From assembly GCA_020086605.1 (NCBI GenBank), contig JACBWW010000007.1, positions 21,421,572 through 21,485,571 on the forward strand: DNA of 64,000 nucleotides. Direction: 5' to 3'. Of this stretch, positions 13,499 to 24,860 are shown piece after piece. The notes below the pieces were generated by a model. That model saw nothing but the letters and a program-made list of their open reading frames with translations. It ran no database searches and was not told where the DNA came from. A program made the position numbers and the translations under genes. The stretch comes from Lanius collurio (Eukaryota; Chordata; Aves; Passeriformes; Laniidae). How positions within the stretch are numbered: position 1 is the first letter of the stretch; each line of letters starts with the position of its first letter.

Positions 13499-16087
13499 TA
13501 TTCCATATTCCACAGTGAGTTATAAAGATGTGCTAATCAATGGTTGGGGTATATTTAGGACCAGATTAATCTAAAAAGTTAGGCTGCTGATGTCAGAGAT
13601 GATTCAGCATACCTAAATCTAGAACTTCTGTTATCTAAAAGACAGGGGGAAGAGGGGCTAAGCTCCTTTATAAAGTAGAAGGCAATTCAGCAAGTTGACA
13701 TTAGAAATACAAATCTTTTACAAATAATTCAGTGTATCTTCATGGAATCAGCACAGCTTTCAAGTATATAGCACAACATACAAGGAAAACCAGAGTCTCT
13801 GATTATTCAATCAGGTTTTGAAAAAAATCTTTTGGATAGGCATATATTGAAGAGTGGAGAAGGGAGACAGGCAAAGAAAAAGCTGAAAGAGCTAAATACC
13901 TACAGGTAAGGGATCTGGGTTTGAAAGCCTTACAAATCTCTTCCCTCCCCTCAGGCTTATTAGGAAATATTTTGAAACAAAAAATTGATCAGCCATGAGT
14001 ACCAGATATTTATTGCTTTATATATGTGGTACTAATTAGATCATACTTAAAGATAAATTTTGACTGCTATATTCATATGTCTCACTTTTGCTTTACTAAT
14101 GTGTATACTCTACCTCAAATGTCATAAATTTCCATCTGAGTTCAGGAATGTCCAGGCTGCAATGTACACCTGTCTACTTGTCAGAGTTTAAAGCTTATCT
14201 TTGAGTCTGCCTCCTTTACATGAAAGGATACATACTTACATGTTCTATTTTAAATGTTGTTCTATAGCAGAAGAACAAAAGTTTATGTGATAAGATCTTT
14301 TTAATTGTTGTGATTATAATTAATCACCAATTAAACAGATCATTTAAAGCAATGAGGTGCATTCTAGTGGATCTATTGGTTTGTTTTTTTATTATCAGCA
14401 TTTTCAGCAAAGTACATAAAAGTGCTTATTTTCTGAATGCACAGCTAAGCCCTCAAAAAAATTGAAAGCAGCAGAAACTGAATAACAGAATTATTTTTGT
14501 TGCTCAATTAACTTTTTCTTCTCTCCTCAAAGTCTCATGGCAAGATTTTTTGTATTTGATCTTTTCTTATCACCTATTCAACCTCAGGGTTGAATCTTTC
14601 ACTACTGAAGTCAATAGAAGGTTTCCCCTTCCCCTTCAATGGGAATATGATTATCTTCAACATAAAGGAAATTAGCTCAATGATTTATGTGCTTAGATCT
14701 AAAGTGGATAGCCTTGTCAATAATGAAACCCCAACATTTTATGAAATCTTTAAAAGGTTGAATACTTATGTGTTCAAAATCTAATATTTATCTTTATTTT
14801 AAAATAGATTTTGGGTTGACTTGTTATTTGTCCTTAGCTTTAACTTCAGAATTTGGTATAGAAATGATAATACCATCATTTGAAAAAAGTATATGTTGCA
14901 CAGAAATAGGATGGTATTTTTTATGGTATTTTATATATAGACAGAGTGGCTACATAGACCTGAACTCCCAGGAAAAGAGGTATCCTCACTGCACTGTGTA
15001 AGACTCAAAGGGAAACAGAGAGGGCATATGTTTCAAAGTTATTTGAAATTATGTCAGATAGGAGAAAACAGGAAAAAAGACATGGAATAATATTTTGTAT
15101 TGGCCAAGCATGAGAGGGTTAATAAACATATTGCTTTGAAGCAGATCAATAAACTATCCAGGTCTGTTATCTTCTCACTTAATTTGAAAATATTTTTTTT
15201 TCCTAATTTGGTAAATACATGAAGTCAAATAAACTGAAAATGTAACTTCAGTGGAAAAGAAGGGTGAGAATAGAGGAAGACTTCATGACTTCTTTCTATT
15301 TTGGTGCATCCTAAATAGATTTTTTGTGTCAAGGCAATGAAAAAAACACGTGTTTCCATCTAGAACTTTTTTGGGGTATTTCACTGTGGACTTCTAGCAT
15401 TTCCTTTCAGGAAACCCAATCCAGCCTTGAAAGAAGTCAATGAAAATGATTGTTACTGATTTCAGTGGGAATGTGGTCAGAGTCAGAATGAATGTGTCTC
15501 AGAGGCTAGCTGATTACAGGAAAAAAACAATAAAGTAACATCAACAGCTTCCTTTATTTTGTGTCCTGAAATAAACCACATCCTGTGAGAAAGAAAATAA
15601 ATAAGTAAATAAAAATAGCAAAGACAAAGCACAATTCCACTGCATCAATGCATAGCATGTGCACTGGGGAAACAGTGGAAGTGAAAGGAAGGATATATAT
15701 GTGATTTTTTTTCATGAATTTCAAACAAGTGAATTTACAAAATGTGTAGGAGGAGAAAGAGCACATGCATGTTTTTAAATTCCATTTTCTCAACCTAAGA
15801 AAGAATAGATGGGAAAAAAATGTGTGGTTTCAAATAACATTTATGTTACTCACTTCACACATATTTAGGAATAAACTTTACACCTATGGCACGGAGGAAC
15901 TGCAGTCATCTATATGCTAATTCAGATTTTAAAAAGAAAAACAATCAAAGTAAATTCTAAAGAAGAAAATAAAGAAGCACACTGATGTGAGCTTCTGCAA
16001 ATAAGGTACTAAAAATCATGTTGAAATAACAGCAATAACAATAACAATAATCATTATTATTATAACAAAAATTGAAAAGTTTATGTT

Positions 16088-16093
16088 CATGCA
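16088..16093 (-). promoter_or_regulatory. UGCAUG motif (RBFOX-type) 33-38 nt downstream of the cassette exon
   Basis: On the transcribed strand TGCATG lies at intron positions 33-38 after the weak donor of the 60-bp exon. RBFOX proteins bind UGCAUG and typically promote inclusion of neuronal exons when it lies just downstream. A second copy lies at 15764-15769 (about 357 nt into the intron). Binding is inferred; one such hexamer within 200 nt arises by chance about 5% of the time. Confidence 0.45.
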
Positions 16094-16125
16094 TCAGGGT
16101 CAGGCTTTGAAAAAACAAAAAATAC

Positions 16126-16185
16126 CTTCATCTTCACCACGATCATTACTGGTTATATCATCTGCGCTTTTCTTTGTGTTGGCTC
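16126..16185 (-). CDS. NLGN4X: Neuroligin-4 splice-site-A cassette exon (60 bp, 20 residues)
   Basis: This 60-bp segment is flanked by AG (16187-16186, after CTTTATTCTCCTCCTC and a short spacer) and by a weak donor G|GTATTT (16125 downward). Entered with the phase-1 G from the first coding exon, it reads 20 open codons: G-A-N, T-K-K, S-A-D-D, I-T-S, N-D-R-G, E-D-E. It leaves in phase 1, so the next exon begins with Asp as it does when the cassette is skipped. Position, length of 20 residues, the TKK motif and the acidic end match the known insert at splice site A of neuroligins, a surface loop of the esterase-like domain that tunes neurexin and other partner choice in NLGN1-3. No ORF finder would flag it. 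I see no transcript evidence, so inclusion is inferred. Confidence 0.88.
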
Positions 16186-16221
16186 CTGGGTTCATATTGA
16201 GGAGGAGAATAAAGGGAAAAA

Positions 16222-16227
16222 AGAGAA
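16222..16227 (-). promoter_or_regulatory. UUCUCU element in the pyrimidine tract upstream of the cassette exon
   Basis: The tract before the cassette reads TTCTCTTTTTTCCCTTTATT followed by CTCCTCC. UUCUCU and CUUU are classic PTBP1-type sites, often linked to repression of neuronal exons outside neurons. This is motif reading only. Confidence 0.3.
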
Positions 16228-17013
16228 TTCAAGACCAGCAGGTTCTCAAAAATAAAAAACCACTAGTACAAAAAATGTAACAAAAATGTCAAAATCTGTT
16301 ACATTTGAAATTGAAAAACAAAAAAAGATGCAAACTGCACATAAACATAAAATGTCAAGAAGAACAAATTGAAAATATTTGAAAAAATGTATCATATTCT
16401 GTGATAATGCAGTACTTTAGTTAAAAGTGATTTCTGCAAAAAAAAAACAAATTAATGCGCTATTAAAAAAGAATATAAATCAAAAAAGTATGCTAAAAAA
16501 TCACCAAATTATGTTTTTACATAAGAAATGCAATTTGTTTTATTTTGTTCTGTAACTTTGAAGAAATAATGACTTCAGTTACTTTCTTCAATGACTTAAC
16601 ATTTTATCCATCCTCATTAGAATTTATTGAGAATCAGACACAATCTCAATTTTTGATGGAACTAATGTAAATAAAATTATCATTTGAGTTTTACACAACT
16701 TGACTGGACTAAGACAGACCATAGACCTCCTTAAAATTTAATCTTGCTTCCCATATGAGCAAAAAGATAATCAAAACAAGACCGTAAACAAAAGTGAAAC
16801 AGAATTGAGTCAATCTCAGACATGAAATTGGTCCAAAACCAGCCTTAGTTCCAAATTTACCACATGCCATGCTCTTTAGATAAACATAAAAATTAACTGA
16901 AAACACTTACTTACCATGATAAAGAGTTTGCATTTATTATTAGAAGATTAGTAAAGAATCTATTTTAATTTGTGTTCAATATGCTTTCTTAAAATACTTC
17001 TGAGAAGTAAACA

Positions 17014-17040
17014 TGCACACACACAGAGAGGCACACACAC
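17014..17040. repeat. Short CA/GA repeat
   Basis: GCACACACACACAGAGAGGC followed by ACACACAC. Confidence 0.8.
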
Positions 17041-18974
17041 CTAAACACTTATGCTCTTACATGTCATAACCTATGCTTATGGGAGAAAGAGGAAATAAAC
17101 GTGGTTTTCACCATCCCCATCCTTGGGCAATACCTCTGTTTTCTGACTAAAAATATAAAAAGACACCAGGCTATTCTTGCACCCAGCATTCTATTGTACT
17201 GTGCTCACTCCTGCAGCAAGTAACCCTCTGTAACATAAAGTCACTTGATAAGGAGTGAAACACGAATAGGAAACTCAGTTTATAATAGTTTAGAAATTAG
17301 TACAGCTACTAAAGAAATAAAATGGTCTAACCACTCTAACCATTGTTTTCTTGAATTGTCTTTATTTTGAAGTGCCTTTTCAAGACATGCTGAAAAAGAA
17401 CAGTATACTTTAACTTGTTTCTGTATGAAGCCTAAATTTGTCACAGATATATCACATTTAGCTAAAATGTGATTAGCTCCTTTTATTCTCCTATTTAAAT
17501 TCTAACCTTTAACTATATTTATAACCCTCAGAATCCAAGGGTTCAATTAAATCTTTGTCCCTGATTGTAAGACAGAATGTCTTTATTATTACTAAAGTAC
17601 TTCAGTTTTTTAATATATATGGTTTGGGGATCAGTGTACTAGTTTATTTGTCTTCTGGATACAGATTTTCTACAGGCATTTTTTGGAAAGAGTGTCGCTC
17701 TGTATGCAGTAATGATGATTAACGAGTCAAAATGTGAAAAGCAGTGAGTGACACTCCATGCCCACATAAAGTCTCCATCTCCAATGCTGTTGTACAAGAG
17801 CTATTGCTTATGCAGCACACCAGTGGATTCAATATGTATATCCAATACATAATTAACTAGGTAAAATATCTCTGTCAATGAAATATAGATGTTCTCTAAC
17901 TCTAATTTCTTCAGAGGTAATAGATATAGGCTCATGATCTCAGTCACTATCCACATTTTTTCCTTTTATGTAATATTGTTCCAGATTAGCTATATCCAAA
18001 TGAAGGTTGAATACTTTCTCAGGTGATATACAAGTAAAGTTATTTTTGCATTTAAATAAACTCCATCTACACATTGCTCTTAAACTATTTTTGATTCATG
18101 TAAAATATTTATGAGAAATAATTGTTTATAGGCAATGAATACATATAGATGCAAGTTTGAATGCACATAAAAAATTTCAATACTACTTCCAGGCAGTCTT
18201 TTAATTGGTTGGTAAAAAATACCACAAATGGCAAATATAAAGTCAATTACCACATATTTATTATTGCTATGAATTAAAAATATCAAAATCAATGTGACTT
18301 CATACATACAGTACCTGTAGACAAAAACTGTGTGTACAATTATTAGTACTGTAATCCCCATTTAAAGTATTTTTGAGTGAAAGGAGCAGTTGTGTCCCAA
18401 AACACTTTAGTTTGGGTAATATCTCCCCCCAAAATGTTCAATACACATATCACTAACATATTGCAAGGATTTTCTCTTTAATGTCTCCCAGTGTGACTGT
18501 GGTTCAGTGTACTTCTGAAAAAACAACACACATGAAATGAGAATTTAGAAAATGTGCTCACACCATGCTACTAGATGTGACGATACACAAATATCACCTA
18601 ACAAGATATGTGATGAAAGGTTATCTGTAATATTTGAAACATCCCTTATTTCTTTTTTATGTTCCTTAGAGATTTAAAATATCAAGTAATCCGTTTTCAG
18701 AAGAAAGTACTATAACTTATTATGTATGTAATTACAATGTGAGTGGGAATGCTCTCTCTCCTACATGCTGTGAAATAATCATTTGTTTATTTGCAATTGG
18801 AATACACTTTTGTACATAAGTTCTTGGGTTTGAGAGGATTTTATATTCATTTTGAGATCTGATAAAATGGATTACATCAATGAGTTGTCAAACCATGTTT
18901 CTTAGTTCCTATCACACTGGATTTTTTTTTTTCATACTATGAGTACCAGTCAAAAAATAATGTAAACATTAAGG

Positions 18975-19510
18975 CTGAAAAAGATCATTAAGTCCCACTG
19001 AGCCCCTAAGTGGCACATCTATGCTTTTTAAATACCGCCAGGGATGGTGGCTCAACAACTTCCCTGGACCAACTATTCTAATGCCTGACCATCCTTTTCA
19101 TGAAGTTTTTCCTAATATCCAATTTAAACCCCTGCTGGTGGAACTTGAGGCCATTTCCTCTCACCCTATCCCTTGTTACTTGGAAATAGAGACCAATCCC
19201 CACCTGGCTACAAACTCCTTTCAGGTAGTTGTAGAGTGTGACAGAATGTCCCCTGGGCTTCATAGTCTTCAAGTTAAACAACCCCAGCTCCCTCAGTTGC
19301 TCCTCATCAGACTTGTGGCCAGATGCTTCACCACCTCTGCTGTCCTTCAGTAACAGAGCACTGCAGTGCCTCAAAGTTCTCCTTGCAGTGAGGGGCCCAG
19401 GAGCAAACACAGGATTCGAGGTGCAGCCTCACCAGCGCCGAGTACGGGGGAACATCACTGCCCTGGTCCTGCTGGACCCACTGCTGCTGATACCAGCCAT
19501 GTGGGTAATA
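18975..19510 (-). mobile_element. CR1 LINE, 3' portion, sense to NLGN4
   Basis: The plus strand reads the reverse of CR1: GATGGTGGCTCAACAACTTC, TTTTTCCTAATATCCAATTT, TTGAGGCCATTTCCTCTCAC, AGGTAGTTGTAGAGTGTGA, AAACAACCCCAGCTCCCTCA, GTGAGGGGCCCAGGAGC and CTCACCAGCGCCGAGTACG. The 5' end is truncated near 19510. The overlapping 110-codon frames on both strands are by-products of this element. Confidence 0.92.
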
Positions 19511-22500
19511 CTGTTAATGTGAAACTGTCCTAGGACAACTGATGTTATTGTTGGAATCATTTCAGTAGCTCTAAAACCACTTAAAATACTCAGGAGTATT
19601 ACTTAGAAAAATTACATGAATCTTTCAAAAATATAAGCTTCCAGAAACCTACTATTTCATGCAGAGAGCAAAAATTTTAATTTTCCAACCATGTTGTCTT
19701 TTTTTATTAAAAATATCAATTTATTTGTCCTTAAACTTCTAAAAGAAATATGGTAGTCCCTGTCATAAAACAAAAAAGCTCCCTATGCCTCTAAGGTTAG
19801 TTTAAGGTTGTATTAATCTCGGAGATTGAATGGAATTATGACTCAGAAACTCTCATTGCTCAGAAGAATTCCCTGCCTGTAACTGCTTATTGTCCCACAG
19901 ATCAACACTTCCCTTTGCTTTGGGGTTTCTTTTGTAAGAGTTCAGGGTTGGGACAATTTTTCCCCCATATCTCATATTCAACTTATCCCAAATCACAGGA
20001 GCATCAATTTTAACCTTCAGTTCCCACACACCAAGTAAACAATATCACTGTATTATAGGATTTGGCCCTTCTGCAGTCTAAGAACTGTTTACTCATTCAT
20101 CCCACATGAAACATGGAAGGTAAATTTCAACAGCAATCCAGGATCCAGCAGTAGAGAAGGGAGCAGGGCATATGGCAGGGGTGATCTAGTACATTAAAGA
20201 CTGAATTCTCTGAGTCTCTCTATTGACCAACCTATTGTTTGATTTGAGTTCTTGGTTTGTAAAGTTTGTGTTTTACTTTTCCTGATACTGAAAAGTAACA
20301 AAGAAAAATATTTCAAAATGTAAATAGGATGGGAACATTTTTCCATAGGCTAGGAAAGTCTAGGAAAGGCTAGGAACTATTTAATTACATATCTTAAATA
20401 TGCTGTAGACAGTGTAGCTCTGCTGAAGAATACATTTGTATAAAGGTTCATGTTTTCGAAAAACAGCTTAATGTTATTAACAACTACTAGGAAAATACAT
20501 GACTTTGTAATGCATATACTAAAGACCAGGTGATCTCTTTTCATTTGTCCTACAATTCCATTCACTGCTGAGTGAAAAGAGCATGGTGCAATATATTACT
20601 GAACTTTGTCAAACATCTTTTGTGAAGGATATTTGTCTGCCAGTACTGCTTATTTTTCCTACACAGATATATATTTATGTATATACATATGGGTAGTACA
20701 GATACAGGCTAACATAAGCACATATGAGCCATTTTGAAAACAGCACCAGCCAATATGGTCATAACGAAGAAGTGTTTCATGGAAGTTACTTTTTCTCCTC
20801 TCTAAGGAGCCCTGTAAGCAATGCAGTTGTAAACATTAATTCAGCAAATATCTTTGAAAGGTTTTAATTTTTAAACACTCATCAATGTGTTAATAAACTA
20901 TTAAAAAGTCGTTGATTTAATTTATCTATGGATGTACAGTCACCTTGTATTCCATGATTTGTTCTCAATGCCATGTATAAATCTATAACAAATTAAGAAG
21001 TCACCCTGCTGTAAGCATGTCCTCTGGCTCACATTTCCTTTGCATAATGAATAAAAATCTCATTCAGAAATAGATTTTCTAGTTTTGTAAGTTGTCCCAG
21101 TTGTATTTGCAATTTTTGCTACATCTTCCTCCATTCTGATAATATGAATCACATATATGTAATATAGGCAGGTCCCAGCCATGCAGTTTCCCAGGGTTGC
21201 ATATTAGGTATTCACTCTGAAGCCTCTAATGGCAGCAAAAAATCATCCACAACTGCTTAAGATGATGCCATTTCTTTGCATTTTATATGCAATTGCTCCA
21301 TCTGTCACATAGTATACCTTTTGACCCCATTTAATTTTGGAAAAGGGCTCCATTTTCAGAAACCACATAGCACATTATTAGTTGTATGACCTCCCAGTTT
21401 CACACAGCACATGTTTAACCTTCTGGAAATTTCCACCTCAAACCAGATTAATACAGGATTTAACAGTCATTCTCTCAGTGATATATCTTATTTAGAGAGC
21501 CATTTTAATAGAACTCTAAAGATCTTGTTTTCCAACCCCAGAAAAACACATAATTTTACAATCAGATTGAGTCAACAGTTCATTACAGTCTCAAGAGAGC
21601 TTTAGGAAAGCAAAATTTCTTTTCTTCATTTCTCCTAAGACTGGTGGGATAACTTCACTTTGAATCTCATTTAGTGTGCAAAGACTTGAATCACATCCAA
21701 AAAGAGGGGTCCATCAGTGGGGCAGTCTGGCTGTCACAACACTGTACCCAGCTCATGCCTATGGCCAAGCTCTCCAGCTACCTTTATAATTGTAACAAGA
21801 AGTTCTAATTTGCCAGCTGAAGAGAGATCAAATGAGGCATTTGACACTTCAAATAGAGTGGAGGAAAATGATTGTTGAGAATTTCAGCTTGTTAAATTTA
21901 CTTAGAAGTTGACTGTGGATCCCCTGTGTTAGGAAAGGTCACAAAGGCAGGCAATATATCTATATACCTGTTGTTTGGAAGTCTTTTCATTTAATCAAAG
22001 AAAAAAAAAATATATTCATATTGACTAAATTTAAATAAATATTATTTCTTAACTTTTTACTGAATAATGGCAACATCTGTGTGTTTACTCTGTGCGGGTG
22101 TATACAGATATGAAAATATGTACACATAAATGCACATGAAAAATGCTCTGTACATGCTCTGGACAGGTAATCGGCTTCCAGATAGAAACCAGTTTTATTT
22201 TCTGGCACTCCCTTCCCATAAGTATGTTAAAATTAAATTATAATACATCAACAATGTGCATAACTCTAGCAAACAGCCATATTTAATGATTTCAATGCAG
22301 TCCTTAGCCATAAATTAGATACCTTCTATCTCTTTCCTTAATACTATGCAGACTTAGATTCCTATTGTTCTAGGTAGTTTCCAATGTGAAATGCAATATA
22401 AGCTCAGAAATTGGCTTAAATTTGCCTGAATGAAATGTGTATAGTTTTGTTTTAATTCCTACATTATCACTGAATAGCAGAAGACACACGATTAAAGAAG

Positions 22501-24628
22501 CCATTATTTTAATGCCATTAATAACAACAAACCAAAACCATTTGAGTAGCAAGTGCTAGCTCTGTAAAGCAGCAGCATTTGTCTAAGGGACATGCAACAT
22601 AATTGAATTCATGTCCTTAATCACTCCAGCTGCAATACACACAAAACTGCTGGTATTCCAGAGGAAACACATGGATGTTGTTGTATATCCAGGAAATGTT
22701 TCTTTTCAAGAAAAGAGAATTAAAGGACAATTTTGTGTAATATTCCTAAGTGGATGGACTGTAAAGAAGATCAGCGGAAATCCCTATAGTTTTGTGTTCC
22801 ATGCATTAACGAGGATTAAATCAAAAAGCAAATGATGTTTCACAAACTTTTTCAAATAGTTTCAGAGTACCAATAAAAAAAGATATTGAAAAAGAAAAAT
22901 TCTGAAGTTGAAAATGGGGTTGCAAAAAAAATATGGAACTGTTATATTACCTTAACTCTGTACCCTATGTTGCCCATAGCTTTCAATTACATGATTACAT
23001 AACCCTTGTTTTTTTCATAAAAACAATTGCTTGCATCTTTCCTGGCATTAACTGTTCCATGTGCAATGAAAGACAAACAAATGGTATTTTACAAATGGTA
23101 GTACACCGAATACTGTTCTTACTAAAATAAAGAGAGAAAAGATGACTAGTCCATGGTGTAAATTATACGCTTCCCACAAGATGTTTTCCTGGACAACAAC
23201 AAGTGCATTAAATCAGTCCATCACTCAGTTTCCTGTGCTTTAAATGAGATTTTTTCAGGAGGTTAATACAGGGCAGTGGACTACACGAATTGTCACACAG
23301 AGTGACTATAGAGTCCTATATAGTTCTACAAAAGACTACAATCTTTTCTCAGAAGTAGGGATTTGTGAATACAATTATTCTCTATGATTTGATGAATTAT
23401 TAGATCTGTGATCCATATGGGAGTTCCTTTCCTTATGAGTTTATTCCACATAAGTGTGCTGATATAGATTAAACTCAATGAATTCAACTCAATGAAGAAA
23501 TTATAATATCCCACAGATTCTGTGGTAGGGAAAATCTTTAGACTATCTCTATAGATAATATAGGATTTTGATCACTAGTTAGGACCAAAATAGCTGCAAC
23601 AATTACTCAGGAGAGATTTCGTTACCTGAAGTGTTGACTGGTCTACATGCTGATTATACTATTCTCTGTTCAGCAGCAAACTGATATTAGATCTTATTCC
23701 ATGTAAGATACAAAAGAAAAAAAAAAAAAAAAAAACACGTTATGTAACTGGGAAAAAAATCATGTTTCTCTCCCTTTTGTCAAGGTTTTTACTATACTTC
23801 GAAGTTTTCCTATATATTTCATTTTTGGAAAGTGAGCCATGTATTTTAAGAAGATTGTTAAAAATAGGTCTGTGATGAAGATAAACACTGACACTTATAC
23901 TGCACACATGTTATGGTTACTGAAAGAAACACACTTGAATGTTATTTCTTTTTCTGAAAATATTTGCATTTACTGAGACTGTATTTATTCATCCTGGAAA
24001 AGAATTTATAAAAAGGTTATATTTTATATTTCATCCTGTGTTAATCTGTTTTGGCACACTCTTTACCCCCTAAAATTGCTTTGAATAAAAATTACCAAGA
24101 ATAATAATTTTTAAAACTATTGAATTAATGTTTAATATATTATTACTATTTTAGAGGAGTGATAACTAAAATAAAAATGAGGTAGCCACATAAATTCACT
24201 AATAATTTTTTGAAAGGTTTTTGTCATTCAAGTAACACCATAACTAGAATCTACAGTCTTCTAAATACAATACCTTGCTTTGACAAAACAGGCCACAATG
24301 GCTCAAAAGAAGGAAGGCACGGTGAAACCTGTCCTTTCAGTGTCCTCCAACAGATAAGAGGAGTGTTTCTTGCATTTCCAGTGCAACTCAATCTGCTTTA
24401 TTTGATGGAGAGCTGGATGAAGCCTGCAATGCTTACTGATTCAATAATCAAAGACTAATTAAAACCATAAAATTATCATATAGTTAAATTAATTCAGAAA
24501 GTAGTGCATATTTTTGTGCAGGCATCAGCTGAAACACTGTCAGTGTGAAAGAATAGCAGTGACCTCAAATAACTGACATTTCTCTGCTGAGGTGAGGCAC
24601 TTGGTAAAGTGTGAATGTAGTAAAGCTG

Positions 24629-24860
24629 TGTCTTGGTTTCAGCTGGGATAGAATTAATTCTCTTCATAGTAACAGGTACAGAGCAGTATTTTGAATTTAG
24701 TATGAGAATAATGGTGATAACACACTGATGTTTTAGTTGTAACTGAGTAATGTTTATCCTAAGTCAAGGACTTCTCAGCCTCCCATGCTCTGCCAGTGAG
24801 CAGGTGCACAAGAAGCCAGAGGAGCATGGCCATACACTTGTAGGATATATAAATCCCACC
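24629..24860 (+). mobile_element. Avian ERVL-type LTR, 5' (U3) part
   Basis: Begins TGTCTTGGTTTCAGCTGGGA and continues with AGTAACAGGTACAGAGCAGT, GATAACACACTGATGTTTTA, GTCAAGGACTTCTCAGCCTC, CCATGCTCTGCCAGTGAGCA and GGTGCACAAGAAGCC. This is the U3 part of a common avian ERVL LTR recognised from memory. A TATA-like TATATAAA follows at about 24846. The match fades after about 24860, so the R and U5 parts are absent or too diverged. No viral coding frame is present. Confidence 0.8.

Noticed and set aside
16083..16280. Plus-strand frame of 65 codons covering the cassette
   Set aside because: It is antisense to the cassette exon; the splice sites and the neuroligin match are on the minus strand.
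19021..19522. Open frames of 94-110 codons on both strands
   Set aside because: All lie within the minus-strand CR1 copy and are not in its coding frame.
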